Of a stretch of DNA of 64,000 nt, positions 36,672 through 45,313 are shown in pieces; the stretch's first letter is position 1, and every line of letters starts with the position of its first letter. Origin of the DNA: Pseudomonas anguilliseptica (GTDB lineage Bacteria; Pseudomonadota; Gammaproteobacteria; Pseudomonadales; Pseudomonadaceae); the NCBI RefSeq assembly GCF_021375795.1, contig NZ_JAEIOI010000003.1, positions 372,001 to 436,000 on the forward strand, read 5' to 3'. The translations under genes and the position numbers were made by a program. The notes beneath the pieces were generated by a model. That model searched no databases. It was not told the DNA's origin and saw only the letters and a list, made by a program, of their open reading frames with translations.

Positions 36672-37588
36672 TCCGCCACCACCGGCTCCTTTCGCAACAC
36701 ATAGAACAGGTTGGGCTCACTGACGATATAGATATTGCCGGCTGAGTCCATGGTCACCCCTTCAGCCTGACCGATGCCCTGATGCAGGCCATTCATGCCA
36801 CGCGCCAGGCTGATAAAGCTGACCGGCTCACCCTGCTCATCAACTTCCAGCAACAGCCGCGACTCATCGGAGAGCACCAGGGCATGGCCGGTGCGGGCGT
36901 CATAGGTCAGCGAGGAAATATCACGCAGAAACAGATGCCCGGAACTCAGCGGCTCAAGGGTTCCAGCCGCGCCATCCTCACCGGGAAACGGCAGGCTGAA
37001 CAGGCCCAGCGGGCCACGCTCCTTACCCAACAGCACGCGCTCATGGCGAGAGTCCCAGGCGATACCCTCAAAGCCCTTGTTACCGGCATCGGCAAAACCC
37101 AAATCGAAGGATGCCAACTCGGCAAACTCCAGGCTGCGGGTCAACGCGCCCAGTTTGAAGGTGGTCAAGGTACGGCGGCGCTCATCGATAATCGCCAGGC
37201 GACCATCGGAGAGCATCTCCACCCCTTCCGGGTTGGCAAAACCATGCAGATCGATACGCCGCAACACCTGACCATCCAGGGTCAGCTCGATCAGCTGCGG
37301 GTATTTTCCAGTTACGGTAAACAGCGTGTCGCTCTCGGCGCTGTAGGTCAGCCCGGACACCTCGCCCTCTTCCAGACCCTGCAGCGGTTTGCCTTGCAGC
37401 ACCGCCTTGTAGCCTGGCAACCAGATGCTCGCCTGCTGCTCGGCAACTCCTGCCTGTTGCTGTTGAAACCAGAAGGACAGACGGTCATCCCAGTGGCGAT
37501 AGCTCGCCACCAGAACAACGATCAACGACAGGCACAGCAGCACGATCAGCCAGCGCAGACGCACCAGCCGGGCAATCCAGATCGACAT
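36668..37588 (-). CDS. CarP-like SdiA-regulated-domain beta-propeller protein (copy 2)
   Basis: A 306-residue paralogue of the protein at 35215-36147 with the same plan: N-terminal anchor (LIVLLCLSLIVVLVASY), then a YjiK-type propeller with TVTGKYPQLIELTLDGQ, NKGFEGIAWDSRHERVLLGKE and LVLSDESRLLLEVD. ATG 37588 is preferred to a TTG three codons upstream. A TTAAG-N6-TTAAG site lies about 50 bp upstream. Which of the two copies is the CarP orthologue cannot be decided here. Confidence 0.87.
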   Translation of the reverse strand: MSIWIARLVRLRWLIVLLCLSLIVVLVASYRHWDDRLSFWFQQQQAGVAEQQASIWLPGYKAVLQGKPLQGLEEGEVSGLTYSAESDTLFTVTGKYPQLIELTLDGQVLRRIDLHGFANPEGVEMLSDGRLAIIDERRRTLTTFKLGALTRSLEFAELASFDLGFADAGNKGFEGIAWDSRHERVLLGKERGPLGLFSLPFPGEDGAAGTLEPLSSGHLFLRDISSLTYDARTGHALVLSDESRLLLEVDEQGEPVSFISLARGMNGLHQGIGQAEGVTMDSAGNIYIVSEPNLFYVLRKEPVVAD

Positions 37589-37635
37589 CGCACACAACCC
37601 ATAAGAACGATGGCTATCAGACTAGAGAGCAACGC

Positions 37636-37651
37636 TTAAGTTTCTGTTAAG
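37636..37651. promoter_or_regulatory. TTAAG-N6-TTAAG box upstream of propeller copy 2
   Basis: TTAAG-TTTCTG-TTAAG on the plus strand, about 50-60 bp upstream of the ATG at 37588. The spacing matches the 36645-36671 boxes. Because TTAA is self-complementary it can also be read as CTTAA-N6-CTTAA in the direction of the gene. Confidence 0.7.
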
Positions 37652-37661
37652 CCGCCAGACC

Positions 37662-37683
37662 AGAGGCACCTCCAGGTGCCTCT
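37662..37683. terminator. Hairpin after the FAH-family gene
   Basis: Perfect 10-bp stem AGAGGCACCT / AGGTGCCTCT with a two-base loop, 18 bases past the stop at 37701. There is no T run on either side, so termination is uncertain. Confidence 0.5.
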
Positions 37684-37700
37684 CCAAAGTAGGCTGCGGA

Positions 37701-38366
37701 TTAAAGGGCGCGGCTGGTGAAGCGACTATGCCCGACCAGCTCCAGCACCAGCTCATCACCCTTGTGCAGAGGGCCAACGCCCACCGGCGTACCAGTGAGA
37801 ATCACATCACCCGGTTGCAGGCTGAAGTGGCCGCAGATGTGCTGAATCATCGGCAGGATAGGGTTAAGCATGTCGCGACTATTGCCGTCCTGACGCACCT
37901 CACCGTTGATCGCCAAGCGGATGCCGATATCGCTGAGGTCTTCGACTGCATCGCCCGGTACAAAAGGCGCCAGCACACAGGCACCGTCGAAGGACTTGGC
38001 GGTTTCCCAGGGATAGCCCTTGGCCTTGAGCGTGGCCTGCAGGTCGCGCAGGGTCAGGTCCAACGCCGGCGCGAAGCCGGAAATGGCATCACGTACTTCT
38101 TCAGCGTTCGGCGTGCGCGACAGCGGCTTGCCGATCAGCACGGCGATTTCCGCTTCGTAATGCACATCGCCCTTACCCTCGACCAGGGTGAAGCCGTCAT
38201 CCAGCGGTACCACACAGCTGCCGGTCTTGATAAACAGCAGCGGCTCGGTCGGCACCGGATTGTTCAGCTCCTTGGCATGCTCGGCGTAGTTACGGCCAAT
38301 GCACACCACCTTGCCCATGGGAAAGTGGATATGGGCGCCATCGACATACTGATGCTGGTAGCTCAT
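37701..38366 (-). CDS. Fumarylacetoacetate hydrolase family protein
   Basis: A 221-residue FAH-fold protein starting MSYQHQYVDGAHIHFPMGKV after an AGGAG site. The family core is VVCIGRNYAEHAKEL, VHYEAEIAVLIGK with the metal-binding acidic residues, and a C-terminal GDVILTGTPVGVGPL. Such proteins act as acylpyruvases, oxaloacetate decarboxylases or isomerases; the exact substrate is not readable. Possible partner of the D-2-hydroxyglutarate dehydrogenase gene upstream on the same strand. Confidence 0.9.
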   Translation of the reverse strand: MSYQHQYVDGAHIHFPMGKVVCIGRNYAEHAKELNNPVPTEPLLFIKTGSCVVPLDDGFTLVEGKGDVHYEAEIAVLIGKPLSRTPNAEEVRDAISGFAPALDLTLRDLQATLKAKGYPWETAKSFDGACVLAPFVPGDAVEDLSDIGIRLAINGEVRQDGNSRDMLNPILPMIQHICGHFSLQPGDVILTGTPVGVGPLHKGDELVLELVGHSRFTSRAL

Positions 38367-38526
38367 AAGCAACTCCTGATGGGAATGCATAACGCCGCTC
38401 GTTGTGCGAGCAGACGGCGTAGAGCGGTAACCCCACCCTACGCTCTGAATCGTTGATCGCCCATGGTGGACGAGCCTTCACGGGATGTCGTTTCGACCAA
38501 AGGCGCAGGCAACAGCCGCCACGCCA

Positions 38527-39921
38527 TCAGAGCGAAAAGATCTTGCCCGGGTTCATGATGCCATTCGGGTCGAACACGCTCTTGATCGCCTTCATATAGC
38601 CAATCTCCGCTTCCGAGCGGCTATAGGTCAGGTAATCGCGTTTGGTCATGCCCACGCCGTGCTCGGCGCTGATCGAGCCGTTGTACTTCTGCACGGTCTC
38701 GAACACCCACTTGTTGACGGTGGCGCACTTGGCGAAGAACTCGTCCTTGGACAGGTTCTCGGGCTTGAGGATATTCAGGTGCAGGTTGCCGTCGCCAATA
38801 TGGCCGAACCAGACGATTTCAAAGTCCGGGTAGTGTTCGCCGACGATGCGGTCGATGTCATGCAGGAAGGCCGGCACCTTGGAGACGGTGACCGAAATAT
38901 CGTTCTTGTACGGCGTCCAGTGGCTGATGGTCTCGGAGATGTACTCGCGCAGCTTCCACAGGTTTTGCAGCTGCTGCTCGCTCTGGCTCATCACGCCGTC
39001 CAGCACCCAGCCCTGCTCGACGCAATGTTCGAAGGTGGCCAGAGCCGCTTCGGCGACTTCCTCGGTGGTGGCTTCGAATTCCAGCAGGGCGTAGAACGGG
39101 CAATCGGTTTCGAAGGCCGGCGGCACGTCGCCACGGGCCATGATCTTGGCCAGGGCCTTGTCCGAGAAGAATTCGAAAGCAGTCAAATCCAGCTTGTTCT
39201 GGAAAGCGTGCAGCACCGGCATGATCGAGTCGAAGTCCGGGGTACCGAGGACCATGGCGGTGAGGTTCTTCGGTGCACGATCCAGACGCATGGTGGCCTC
39301 GACGACAAAACCGAGGGTGCCTTCGGCGCCGATAAACAGCTGACGCATGTCGTAGCCGGTGGCGTTCTTGATCAGGTCCTTGTTCAGCTCCAGCAGCTCG
39401 CCAGTGCCGGTGACGACCTTCAAACCAGCCACCCAGTTGCGGGTCATGCCGTAGCGAATCACCTTGATGCCGCCGGCATTGGTGCCGATATTGCCGCCAA
39501 TCTGGCTGGAGCCAGCAGAAGCGAAGTCCACCGGGTAGTACAGCCCTTTGTCCTCGGCGAACATCTGCAGCTGCTTGGTCACCACGCCCGGCTGACACAC
39601 GGCGGTGCGGTCGAATTCGTTGAAGTCGAGAATCTGGTTCATGTAGTCGAAGGCCACGACCACTTCACCATTGGCCGCCACGGCGCCAGCGGACAAGCCG
39701 GTGCGGCCGCCCGACGGCACCAGCGCCACCTTGTGCTGATTGGCCCAGCGGACGATGGCCTGGACCTGCTCGATGCTCTTGGGGAAGGCAATCGCCAGCG
39801 GCGCTGGGGCGAAGTGCTTGGTCCAGTCCTTGCCGTAGGCGTTGAGGGAATCGGCATCGGTGAGCACTTTGCCGGGCTCAACCAGGGTCTTCAGCTCTTC
39901 GATCAGCGCAGGGTTGGTCAT
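38527..39921 (-). CDS. FAD-linked D-2-hydroxyglutarate dehydrogenase
   Basis: A 464-residue FAD-binding type 4 oxidase. The FAD motifs are VPSGGRTGLSAGAV and GGNIGTNAGG, and the C-terminal signatures are FGHIGDGNLHLNI and SAEHGVGMTKRDYL. In Pseudomonas this gene beside serA encodes a D-2-hydroxyglutarate dehydrogenase, which returns the D-2-hydroxyglutarate made by SerA to 2-oxoglutarate and so pulls serine synthesis forward. The divergent serA here supports that identity. GlcD-like glycolate oxidases are the alternative. Confidence 0.87.
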   Translation of the reverse strand: MTNPALIEELKTLVEPGKVLTDADSLNAYGKDWTKHFAPAPLAIAFPKSIEQVQAIVRWANQHKVALVPSGGRTGLSAGAVAANGEVVVAFDYMNQILDFNEFDRTAVCQPGVVTKQLQMFAEDKGLYYPVDFASAGSSQIGGNIGTNAGGIKVIRYGMTRNWVAGLKVVTGTGELLELNKDLIKNATGYDMRQLFIGAEGTLGFVVEATMRLDRAPKNLTAMVLGTPDFDSIMPVLHAFQNKLDLTAFEFFSDKALAKIMARGDVPPAFETDCPFYALLEFEATTEEVAEAALATFEHCVEQGWVLDGVMSQSEQQLQNLWKLREYISETISHWTPYKNDISVTVSKVPAFLHDIDRIVGEHYPDFEIVWFGHIGDGNLHLNILKPENLSKDEFFAKCATVNKWVFETVQKYNGSISAEHGVGMTKRDYLTYSRSEAEIGYMKAIKSVFDPNGIMNPGKIFSL

Positions 39922-39988
39922 CTACGGAACTCTCAAACGATTCATGGTCACCCTGAGCACGCTTCATCTGCCAGGGTAGGTGTTTCGC

Positions 39989-40016
39989 GGGGCTCGTATG
40001 CTAGCATACGCACCCC
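39989..40016. promoter_or_regulatory. 28-bp palindrome between dehydrogenase gene and serA
   Basis: Perfect 16-bp core CGTATGCTAGCATACG at 39995-40010, extended by GGGG on the left and CCCC on the right across two unpaired bases. It stands 68 bp from the dehydrogenase start and 91 bp from serA, between divergent genes, as expected for an operator of a dimeric regulator. Confidence 0.6.
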
Positions 40017-40106
40017 GTGAATCGTGCCCCCGCGCCGATCTGCGGGCTGCGGCCGGCGGCGCTCGGCCTCTTCCCTGACACTATTTGTGGGACAACAGGT
40101 ACTCCG

Positions 40107-41336
40107 ATGAGCAAGACCTCTCTCGACAAGAGCAAGATCAAGTTCCTTCTTCTTGAAGGCGTCCACCAGAATGCAGTGGACACCCTGAAGGCCGCTGGTT
40201 ACACCAACATCGAGTACCTCAAGGGCGCACTCTCCGACGACGAACTGAAAGAAAAGATCGCCGACGCGCACTTTATCGGTATCCGTTCGCGCACCCAGCT
40301 GACCGCCGAAGTCTTTGACTGCGCCAAGCGCCTGGTGGCTGTGGGCTGCTTCTGCATCGGCACCAACCAGGTTGACCTCGAAGCCGCACGCGAGCGCGGT
40401 ATCGCCGTATTCAACGCACCGTATTCGAACACCCGCTCGGTAGCCGAGCTGGTACTGGCCCAGGCCATCCTGCTGCTGCGCGGCATCCCCGAGAAGAATG
40501 CCTCCTGCCACCGTGGTGGCTGGATCAAATCGGCGGCCAACTCCTTCGAAATCCGCGGCAAGAAGCTGGGTATCGTCGGTTATGGCTCGATCGGCACCCA
40601 GCTCTCGGTACTCGCCGAAGCCATGGGCATGCAGGTGTTCTTCTACGACACCGTGACCAAGCTGCCGCTGGGCAACGCCACCCAGATCGCCAAGCTGCAT
40701 GACCTGCTGGGCATGTGCGACATCGTGTCGCTGCACGTACCTGAGCTGCCGTCCACCCAGTGGATGATCGGTGAAAAGGAAATCCGCGCGATGAAAAAAG
40801 GCGGCATCCTGATCAACGCCGCACGCGGCACCGTGGTTGAACTGGAGCACCTGGCCGCCGCGATCAAGGACGAGCACCTGATCGGCGCCGCCATCGACGT
40901 GTTCCCGGTCGAGCCGAAGTCCAACGACGAAGAGTTCGAAAGCCCGCTGCGCGGCCTGGATCGCGTGATCCTCACCCCGCACATCGGTGGTTCCACCGCC
41001 GAAGCGCAGGCCAACATCGGCCTGGAAGTAGCCGAGAAGCTGGTCAAGTACAGCGACAACGGCACCTCGGTGTCTTCGGTCAACTTCCCGGAAGTGGCCC
41101 TGCCGGCGCATCCGGGCAAGCATCGCCTGCTGCACATCCACGCCAACATCCCAGGCGTGATGAGCGAGATCAACAACGTGTTCGCCGAAAACGGCATCAA
41201 CATCTCTGGCCAGTTCCTGCAGACCAACGACAAGGTCGGCTACGTGGTCATCGACGTCGATGCCGAGTACTCCGACCTGGCGCTGGAGAAGCTGCAGCAC
41301 GTTAAAGGCACCATCCGTAGCCGCGTCTTGTTCTAA
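40107..41336 (+). CDS. serA: D-3-phosphoglycerate dehydrogenase
   Basis: First step of serine synthesis; the enzyme also reduces 2-oxoglutarate to D-2-hydroxyglutarate. The 409-residue protein starts MSKTSLDKSKIKFLLLEGVH, like E. coli SerA. It has the NAD motif GIVGYGSIGTQLSVLAEAMG, the catalytic Arg in NAARGTVVE and His in LTPHIGGSTAEAQ, and a C-terminal ACT domain (about 335-409) for serine feedback inhibition. The upstream open frame is ignored in favour of this start. Confidence 0.97.
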   Translation: MSKTSLDKSKIKFLLLEGVHQNAVDTLKAAGYTNIEYLKGALSDDELKEKIADAHFIGIRSRTQLTAEVFDCAKRLVAVGCFCIGTNQVDLEAARERGIAVFNAPYSNTRSVAELVLAQAILLLRGIPEKNASCHRGGWIKSAANSFEIRGKKLGIVGYGSIGTQLSVLAEAMGMQVFFYDTVTKLPLGNATQIAKLHDLLGMCDIVSLHVPELPSTQWMIGEKEIRAMKKGGILINAARGTVVELEHLAAAIKDEHLIGAAIDVFPVEPKSNDEEFESPLRGLDRVILTPHIGGSTAEAQANIGLEVAEKLVKYSDNGTSVSSVNFPEVALPAHPGKHRLLHIHANIPGVMSEINNVFAENGINISGQFLQTNDKVGYVVIDVDAEYSDLALEKLQHVKGTIRSRVLF

Positions 41337-41351
41337 GCGCTGCCGCGTACG

Positions 41352-41379
41352 AAAAAGGGAGGCTCGGCCTCCCTTTTTT
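41352..41379 (+). terminator. Terminator of serA
   Basis: Stem AAAAAGGGAGGC / GCCTCCCTTTTT with loop TCG and a run of Ts, 15 bases after the serA stop. Confidence 0.92.
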
Positions 41380-41394
41380 ATGGCAATGCAGCCC

Positions 41395-41508
41395 CCTGTG
41401 GGAGGCGCTTTAGCGGCGACTTCTACAACAGCTATCGCGGCTACGACTGCATGGATGCAGGAGGTAGTGCGAAGCAAGATGCCAAAGCCGAAAGCCCCTC
41501 CCACAGGC
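41395..41508. repeat. Pseudomonas REP doublet
   Basis: Two REP-like halves in opposite orientation: CCTGTGGGAGG (41395-41405) followed by GCGCTTTAGCGGCGA, and CCTCCCACAGG (41497-41507) preceded by GCCGAAAGC. The 11-bp ends are perfectly inverted. This is the REP/REPIN family that RAYT transposases mobilise; no RAYT gene is adjacent. The internal parts have diverged. Confidence 0.75.
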
Positions 41509-41511
41509 GGA

Positions 41512-42000
41512 TCAGGCTTCTAATTCGCGTAGCGCGGCCTCGGCAGCCGGCAGCTCTTCTTCGCTAAACACCTGCACCCCAGCGCGGCGCAAAGCCGCTG
41601 CGGTCACTCCTTCACCGGTGACTTTGGTGCCACTGAAGCTGCCGTCATAAGTCTCCCGGCTACCGCATGAGGGACTGCGCGCCTTGAGCACAGCGATACG
41701 GATGCCATGCTGCGCCACCAGGGCCAGAGCCTGCTGAGCACCATCAACAAAAGCCGCCGTGACATCCTCGCCCTCCACCGTCAGCACTGGTAGCAGTCCA
41801 TCGAGTACCTGCGCGCCTTGGCCACCGGCAATTTCCGCCGGCGCACGCGGCGTCGGCAGGCCGCCAGCCACTTCCGGGCACAGCGGCACAATGCGGCCTT
41901 CCCGCTGCCAACGCTCCAGCAGGTTGAACGGGCCATGGGCGCCGCCGTCATAACGCACGCGCTGGCCCAGCAGGCAGCGGCTCACCAGAATCTTCTGCAT
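41512..42000 (-). CDS. DUF523 family protein
   Basis: A 162-residue protein starting MQKILVSRCLLGQRVRYDGG, with PLCPEVAGGLPTPRAPAEI and VLKARSPSCGSRETYDG. These are hallmark segments of DUF523, whose conserved cysteines suggest metal or Fe-S binding. Function unknown. An ATG one codon earlier is also possible. The stop lies three bases from the REP doublet. Confidence 0.9.
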   Translation of the reverse strand: MQKILVSRCLLGQRVRYDGGAHGPFNLLERWQREGRIVPLCPEVAGGLPTPRAPAEIAGGQGAQVLDGLLPVLTVEGEDVTAAFVDGAQQALALVAQHGIRIAVLKARSPSCGSRETYDGSFSGTKVTGEGVTAAALRRAGVQVFSEEELPAAEAALRELEA

Positions 42001-42221
42001 CACTCACACTCATTGGTCACTTGCCGTAACACGGCCAGGTTACCGCCTGGTCTGGCCGCCGATCAAAGGGACGGGCCACCCAGCAAATTGCCAAGCACAT
42101 CACGCAGGGCAGCCACTTCGCGCACGGTGCCGGCCTATCCTTCGGCGGGAAGCAACGCGGCCCGATGGCGCGCGCGCCAGGCCCGGCACAGACTCTCGGC
42201 ACTCTAGTCGAGGACACCTCC

Positions 42222-42779
42222 ATGCATCGCCCACTTCGCACCCTTGCCCTGTCACTCGCCGCCAGCCTTGCGGTCTGCACCCTGCCAAGCCAGGCGGCCC
42301 TGCTGCCGATGGACAACCAGAGCCTGAGCGAGATCAGCGGTCAGGCCGGCATCAGCATCCGTGCCGACGTGCTGGCGACGATCAACCGGATCAGCTGGAA
42401 TGACGATGGCGGCAGTGCATCACTGCGCAACGTGAAAATCGACAATGGCTGCATCACCCCCGCCAGCTGCCCGAATGGCTCTGGCGGCAGCTTCGCCTTC
42501 GGTGCCGCGCAACTGGGCCTGACCCTGCCGATCTTCGGCGTCAACCTGCCCACGCTGAAGATCGATGTGGTGACCAATGGCAGCGGTCAGCAGCAACTGC
42601 AACTGACCCTGCCCGACCTCACCACCATCAACGAACAGTTGGTGGCCAGCGGCATCCCGGCGCAGCGCATTCGCGTACGCCTCGCCGCCGATATGTATGT
42701 GGGCGAAAGCCGCCTGGGCAGCATCGAGATGCGCGATATCACCGATCTGCGTGGCACCTTTAAGGTCTGGGGCCACTGA
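42222..42779 (+). CDS. DUF6160 family secreted protein
   Basis: A 185-residue exported protein. The signal peptide is LRTLALSLAASLAVCTLPSQA, followed by LLPMDNQSLSEISGQAGISI, the motif that marks DUF6160/FilA-like surface proteins. The rest is beta-rich (LGLTLPIFGVNLPTLKIDVV). ATG 42222 is chosen because it gives a clean signal peptide. The function is unknown; relatives are sometimes linked to pilus or filament systems. Confidence 0.8.
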   Translation: MHRPLRTLALSLAASLAVCTLPSQAALLPMDNQSLSEISGQAGISIRADVLATINRISWNDDGGSASLRNVKIDNGCITPASCPNGSGGSFAFGAAQLGLTLPIFGVNLPTLKIDVVTNGSGQQQLQLTLPDLTTINEQLVASGIPAQRIRVRLAADMYVGESRLGSIEMRDITDLRGTFKVWGH

Positions 42780-42785
42780 GTAGCG

Positions 42786-43409
42786 TTACAGCGGCCCATT
42801 CCCCCGGCGACGAAACCAGCCGGTCAGCGACAGTCGATCACGGTTGGCCGGCAAGACCTCATGGGGCATGTCGGCGGATAGAAACAGCAGCAGGCTGCCC
42901 GCCTGCGGCAACACATCACGGGTCTCGCCAGTCGGCAGATACAAACGCAGCGCGCCGCCCTGCTCGGCCTGCCAATCTTCATTGAGATAGAACACCGCCG
43001 ACACTGCGCGACGATCATCGTCGCGAAAACGGTCTACATGCTTCTGATAGAACGCCCCCGGCGGATACAGGGCAAAGTGCCCCTCGAAATCCTCCAGCCC
43101 CAGGTACAGGCCCTGATTCAGCGCCAGCCGCAGCTCATCAAATACCTGTAGGTACCGATCACAGGCCTCGGCCTGACCCGCCTCCAGCCACTGAATATGG
43201 TCACCGCGCACCCCTTCGCGCACCTGCTGCTGCGCGCCACGCCCGACGCCGGCGGGCGCCAATGCACCTTCTGCGGCACGTTTACGGCACTCTTCGGCCA
43301 GTTCGAGGGTCAGAAAGGAAGCAATAAACTGCGGCTGTAGCGACCAACCCTGTTCGGCCAGGTCGTCAACGATGCGAGTCAGAAGTGCGCTGTGGGTATC
43401 GGTCGTCAT
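42786..43409 (-). CDS. 2-oxoglutarate/Fe(II)-dependent oxygenase
   Basis: A 207-residue dioxygenase of the prolyl-4-hydroxylase-like (SM-20) type. Iron ligands are His and Asp in QKHVDRFRDD and the distal His in ADMPHEVLP; RLSLTGWFRRR carries the Arg for 2-oxoglutarate. ATG 43409 is preferred to a start 16 codons upstream. It converges on the DUF6160 gene, six bases apart. The substrate is not known. Confidence 0.88.
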   Translation of the reverse strand: MTTDTHSALLTRIVDDLAEQGWSLQPQFIASFLTLELAEECRKRAAEGALAPAGVGRGAQQQVREGVRGDHIQWLEAGQAEACDRYLQVFDELRLALNQGLYLGLEDFEGHFALYPPGAFYQKHVDRFRDDDRRAVSAVFYLNEDWQAEQGGALRLYLPTGETRDVLPQAGSLLLFLSADMPHEVLPANRDRLSLTGWFRRRGNGPL

Positions 43410-43492
43410 GCCGGCGATTCTACCAGCGCCCTGCCGAGCCTCGACAAGCGTCAGCATGCCGCAGAAAATAGCCGCCCCTGAATGGAGTCCCT

Positions 43493-44260
43493 ATGCGCGC
43501 CCTTTCCGTTGTACTGACCCTGCTGCTTAGCCTGCCCGCCCTGGCTGACGATTACCTGCAGCTGTATCAGGCGGCCGGCTGGCCGCAACAGCGCATGCAC
43601 TTCAGCGACGCCCTGCAGGCCGCCCAGGAACGCTACCGCAGCAGCCTGCCGCCGGCGGTGTATCAGGCGCTGGTAAACAACAGCAACCAGCGTTTTGCCG
43701 CTGCAGCAGTGGATCAACGTGCGCAACAGGGCCTGCGCGATAACCTCGGCAACCCGGCCAGCGCGTTGCAGTTCTTCCAGTCGCCACTGGGGCGCAAGAT
43801 TGTCGATGCCGAGCTGCTCGCGACGCGCAGTGATCAACTGGCCCGCTATGCCAACGGCCTGCCACGCAGTGAAGCCAGCGCCACCCGCCGCCTGCTGATT
43901 CGCCACCTGGCCCAGGCGTTGCCGGCCAAAGAAGCCGGTGCGGAAGTCAGCCTGGCGCTGGCCGGTGTCGCCGCCGACAGCCTCAGCCAGATGCTCCCCG
44001 GCCTGCTCGGTGGCGACAGCGCCCAGGCCATGCTCAATGGCCAGCGCCAGCGCTTGATGGAGCAGATCGGTGCGGATCTGGATAACACCCTGCTGCACGT
44101 CTACCGCGAGCTGAGTGATCCGGAGCTGGAAGAGTTTGTCAGCTTTGCCCAGTCAGAAAGCGGCAAGAGCTACTACCAGGCAGCGCTAGCAGCCATCCGC
44201 AGCGGCCTGGCGGTTGGTCAGAGCAGCGCCAGCCTGGCTCCGGCGCCACGCGGTATCTGA
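43493..44260 (+). CDS. DUF2059 domain protein
   Basis: A 255-residue exported protein starting MRALSVVLTLLLSLPALAD (signal peptide) after a GGAG site. Its C-terminal half is the helical DUF2059 domain (ELSDPELEEFVSFAQSESGKSYYQAALAAI). Function unknown. The convergent alpha/beta hydrolase gene ends on the next base. Confidence 0.87.
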   Translation: MRALSVVLTLLLSLPALADDYLQLYQAAGWPQQRMHFSDALQAAQERYRSSLPPAVYQALVNNSNQRFAAAAVDQRAQQGLRDNLGNPASALQFFQSPLGRKIVDAELLATRSDQLARYANGLPRSEASATRRLLIRHLAQALPAKEAGAEVSLALAGVAADSLSQMLPGLLGGDSAQAMLNGQRQRLMEQIGADLDNTLLHVYRELSDPELEEFVSFAQSESGKSYYQAALAAIRSGLAVGQSSASLAPAPRGI

Positions 44261-45211
44261 TTAGCTCAACCGCTGGCTGAGAAACTCGAAATAGCGCTGG
44301 CGCAAGGCCGGCGTTTCGTTGGCCAGGTGGTGCCGCGCCTCGGGCAGACGCAGAATCTGCGGGGCGGCGAACTTATCCTGCAGCACCCGCAGGTTGTAGC
44401 GCCAGGCCACCGTCATATCGGCCTCCCCCTGAATGATCAACGGACTGCGTGTACTGCGTGGCGCGGCTTCGATATGCGGCACCCACTCGCTGAGCGCACC
44501 CACCCAGGCGGTTGGCAGGTTGCGCGGCTGCAACGGGTCCTGGTGATGAACGAAGTCGATAAACTCGGCATCGCTGGAATTGACGCTGAAACGCCGGGGA
44601 ATCTCGCTGACAAAGCGCTTCATGATGCGGTAACTGAACTGCGACCAGCCCCACGCACGCGGCCGCACCAGCGGCGCCAGCAGGATGGTTTCACCGATTG
44701 CCGCGCCTGGGCTGCCGGTCAGCAGGTAGTCGATCAGAATCGCCCCGCCGGTGCTTTGCCCGCACAGGTGCCAAGGCTGCGGCAGCGCTAGCGCAGCCGC
44801 TTCAGCCAATACCGCCTGCAACACCGCTTGATACTCGCTGAACGCGCCGATGCTGGCGCGCGCACCGCTGGACAGGCCGTGCCCAGGCAGGTCGAAAGCC
44901 AGCACCGCAAAGCCCATACCCAGCGCCCACTGGATTACATGGCGATACAGGCCAACGTGATCGTAATAGCCATGCAGCAGCACCAGCGTGGCGCGCGGCT
45001 GCTCCGGCCACCAGGCCTGTACGGCGATCTGATAGCCCGCCACCTGCAGCGTGCCCATACGGCTGCGTGCCGCCCAAGTGTCGCTGAAACCGTAGAACTG
45101 CCGGTAAGCCTGCTCGCCCGCAGACAGGTCAACGGCTGCGGCCAAGGGTCGCAGACTGGCAAGCAGGTTTTCCGGCTGAAACGGCTCAGGCATTGGCTTT
45201 CCATCATTCAT
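44261..45211 (-). CDS. Alpha/beta hydrolase (lysophospholipase-like)
   Basis: A 316-residue serine hydrolase. The oxyanion motif is LLHGYYDHVGLY, the nucleophile Ser in CGQSTGGAI, the acid in IQGEADMTV and the His in EARHHLANE. The form LPGHGLSSG is typical of monoacylglycerol lipase/lysophospholipase relatives. No signal peptide is seen, so it is probably cytoplasmic. The start may be the second ATG six codons later. Confidence 0.9.
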   Translation of the reverse strand: MNDGKPMPEPFQPENLLASLRPLAAAVDLSAGEQAYRQFYGFSDTWAARSRMGTLQVAGYQIAVQAWWPEQPRATLVLLHGYYDHVGLYRHVIQWALGMGFAVLAFDLPGHGLSSGARASIGAFSEYQAVLQAVLAEAAALALPQPWHLCGQSTGGAILIDYLLTGSPGAAIGETILLAPLVRPRAWGWSQFSYRIMKRFVSEIPRRFSVNSSDAEFIDFVHHQDPLQPRNLPTAWVGALSEWVPHIEAAPRSTRSPLIIQGEADMTVAWRYNLRVLQDKFAAPQILRLPEARHHLANETPALRQRYFEFLSQRLS

Positions 45212-45313
45212 GCGGGGAAGTTCCGGCCATCCGGGCCGACGTCATCAGGTTGCGGATATTCTGCTGTCGCGCCAGTCATGGCAAGCTGCGCGCCTGTTCA
45301 GCGAAAACTCATC

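Noticed and set aside
38396..38526. Inverted GC-rich motifs in the spacer before the FAH gene (AGAGCG/CGCTCT)
   Set aside because: Weak and short; may be remnants of a dispersed repeat, not enough to call a feature.
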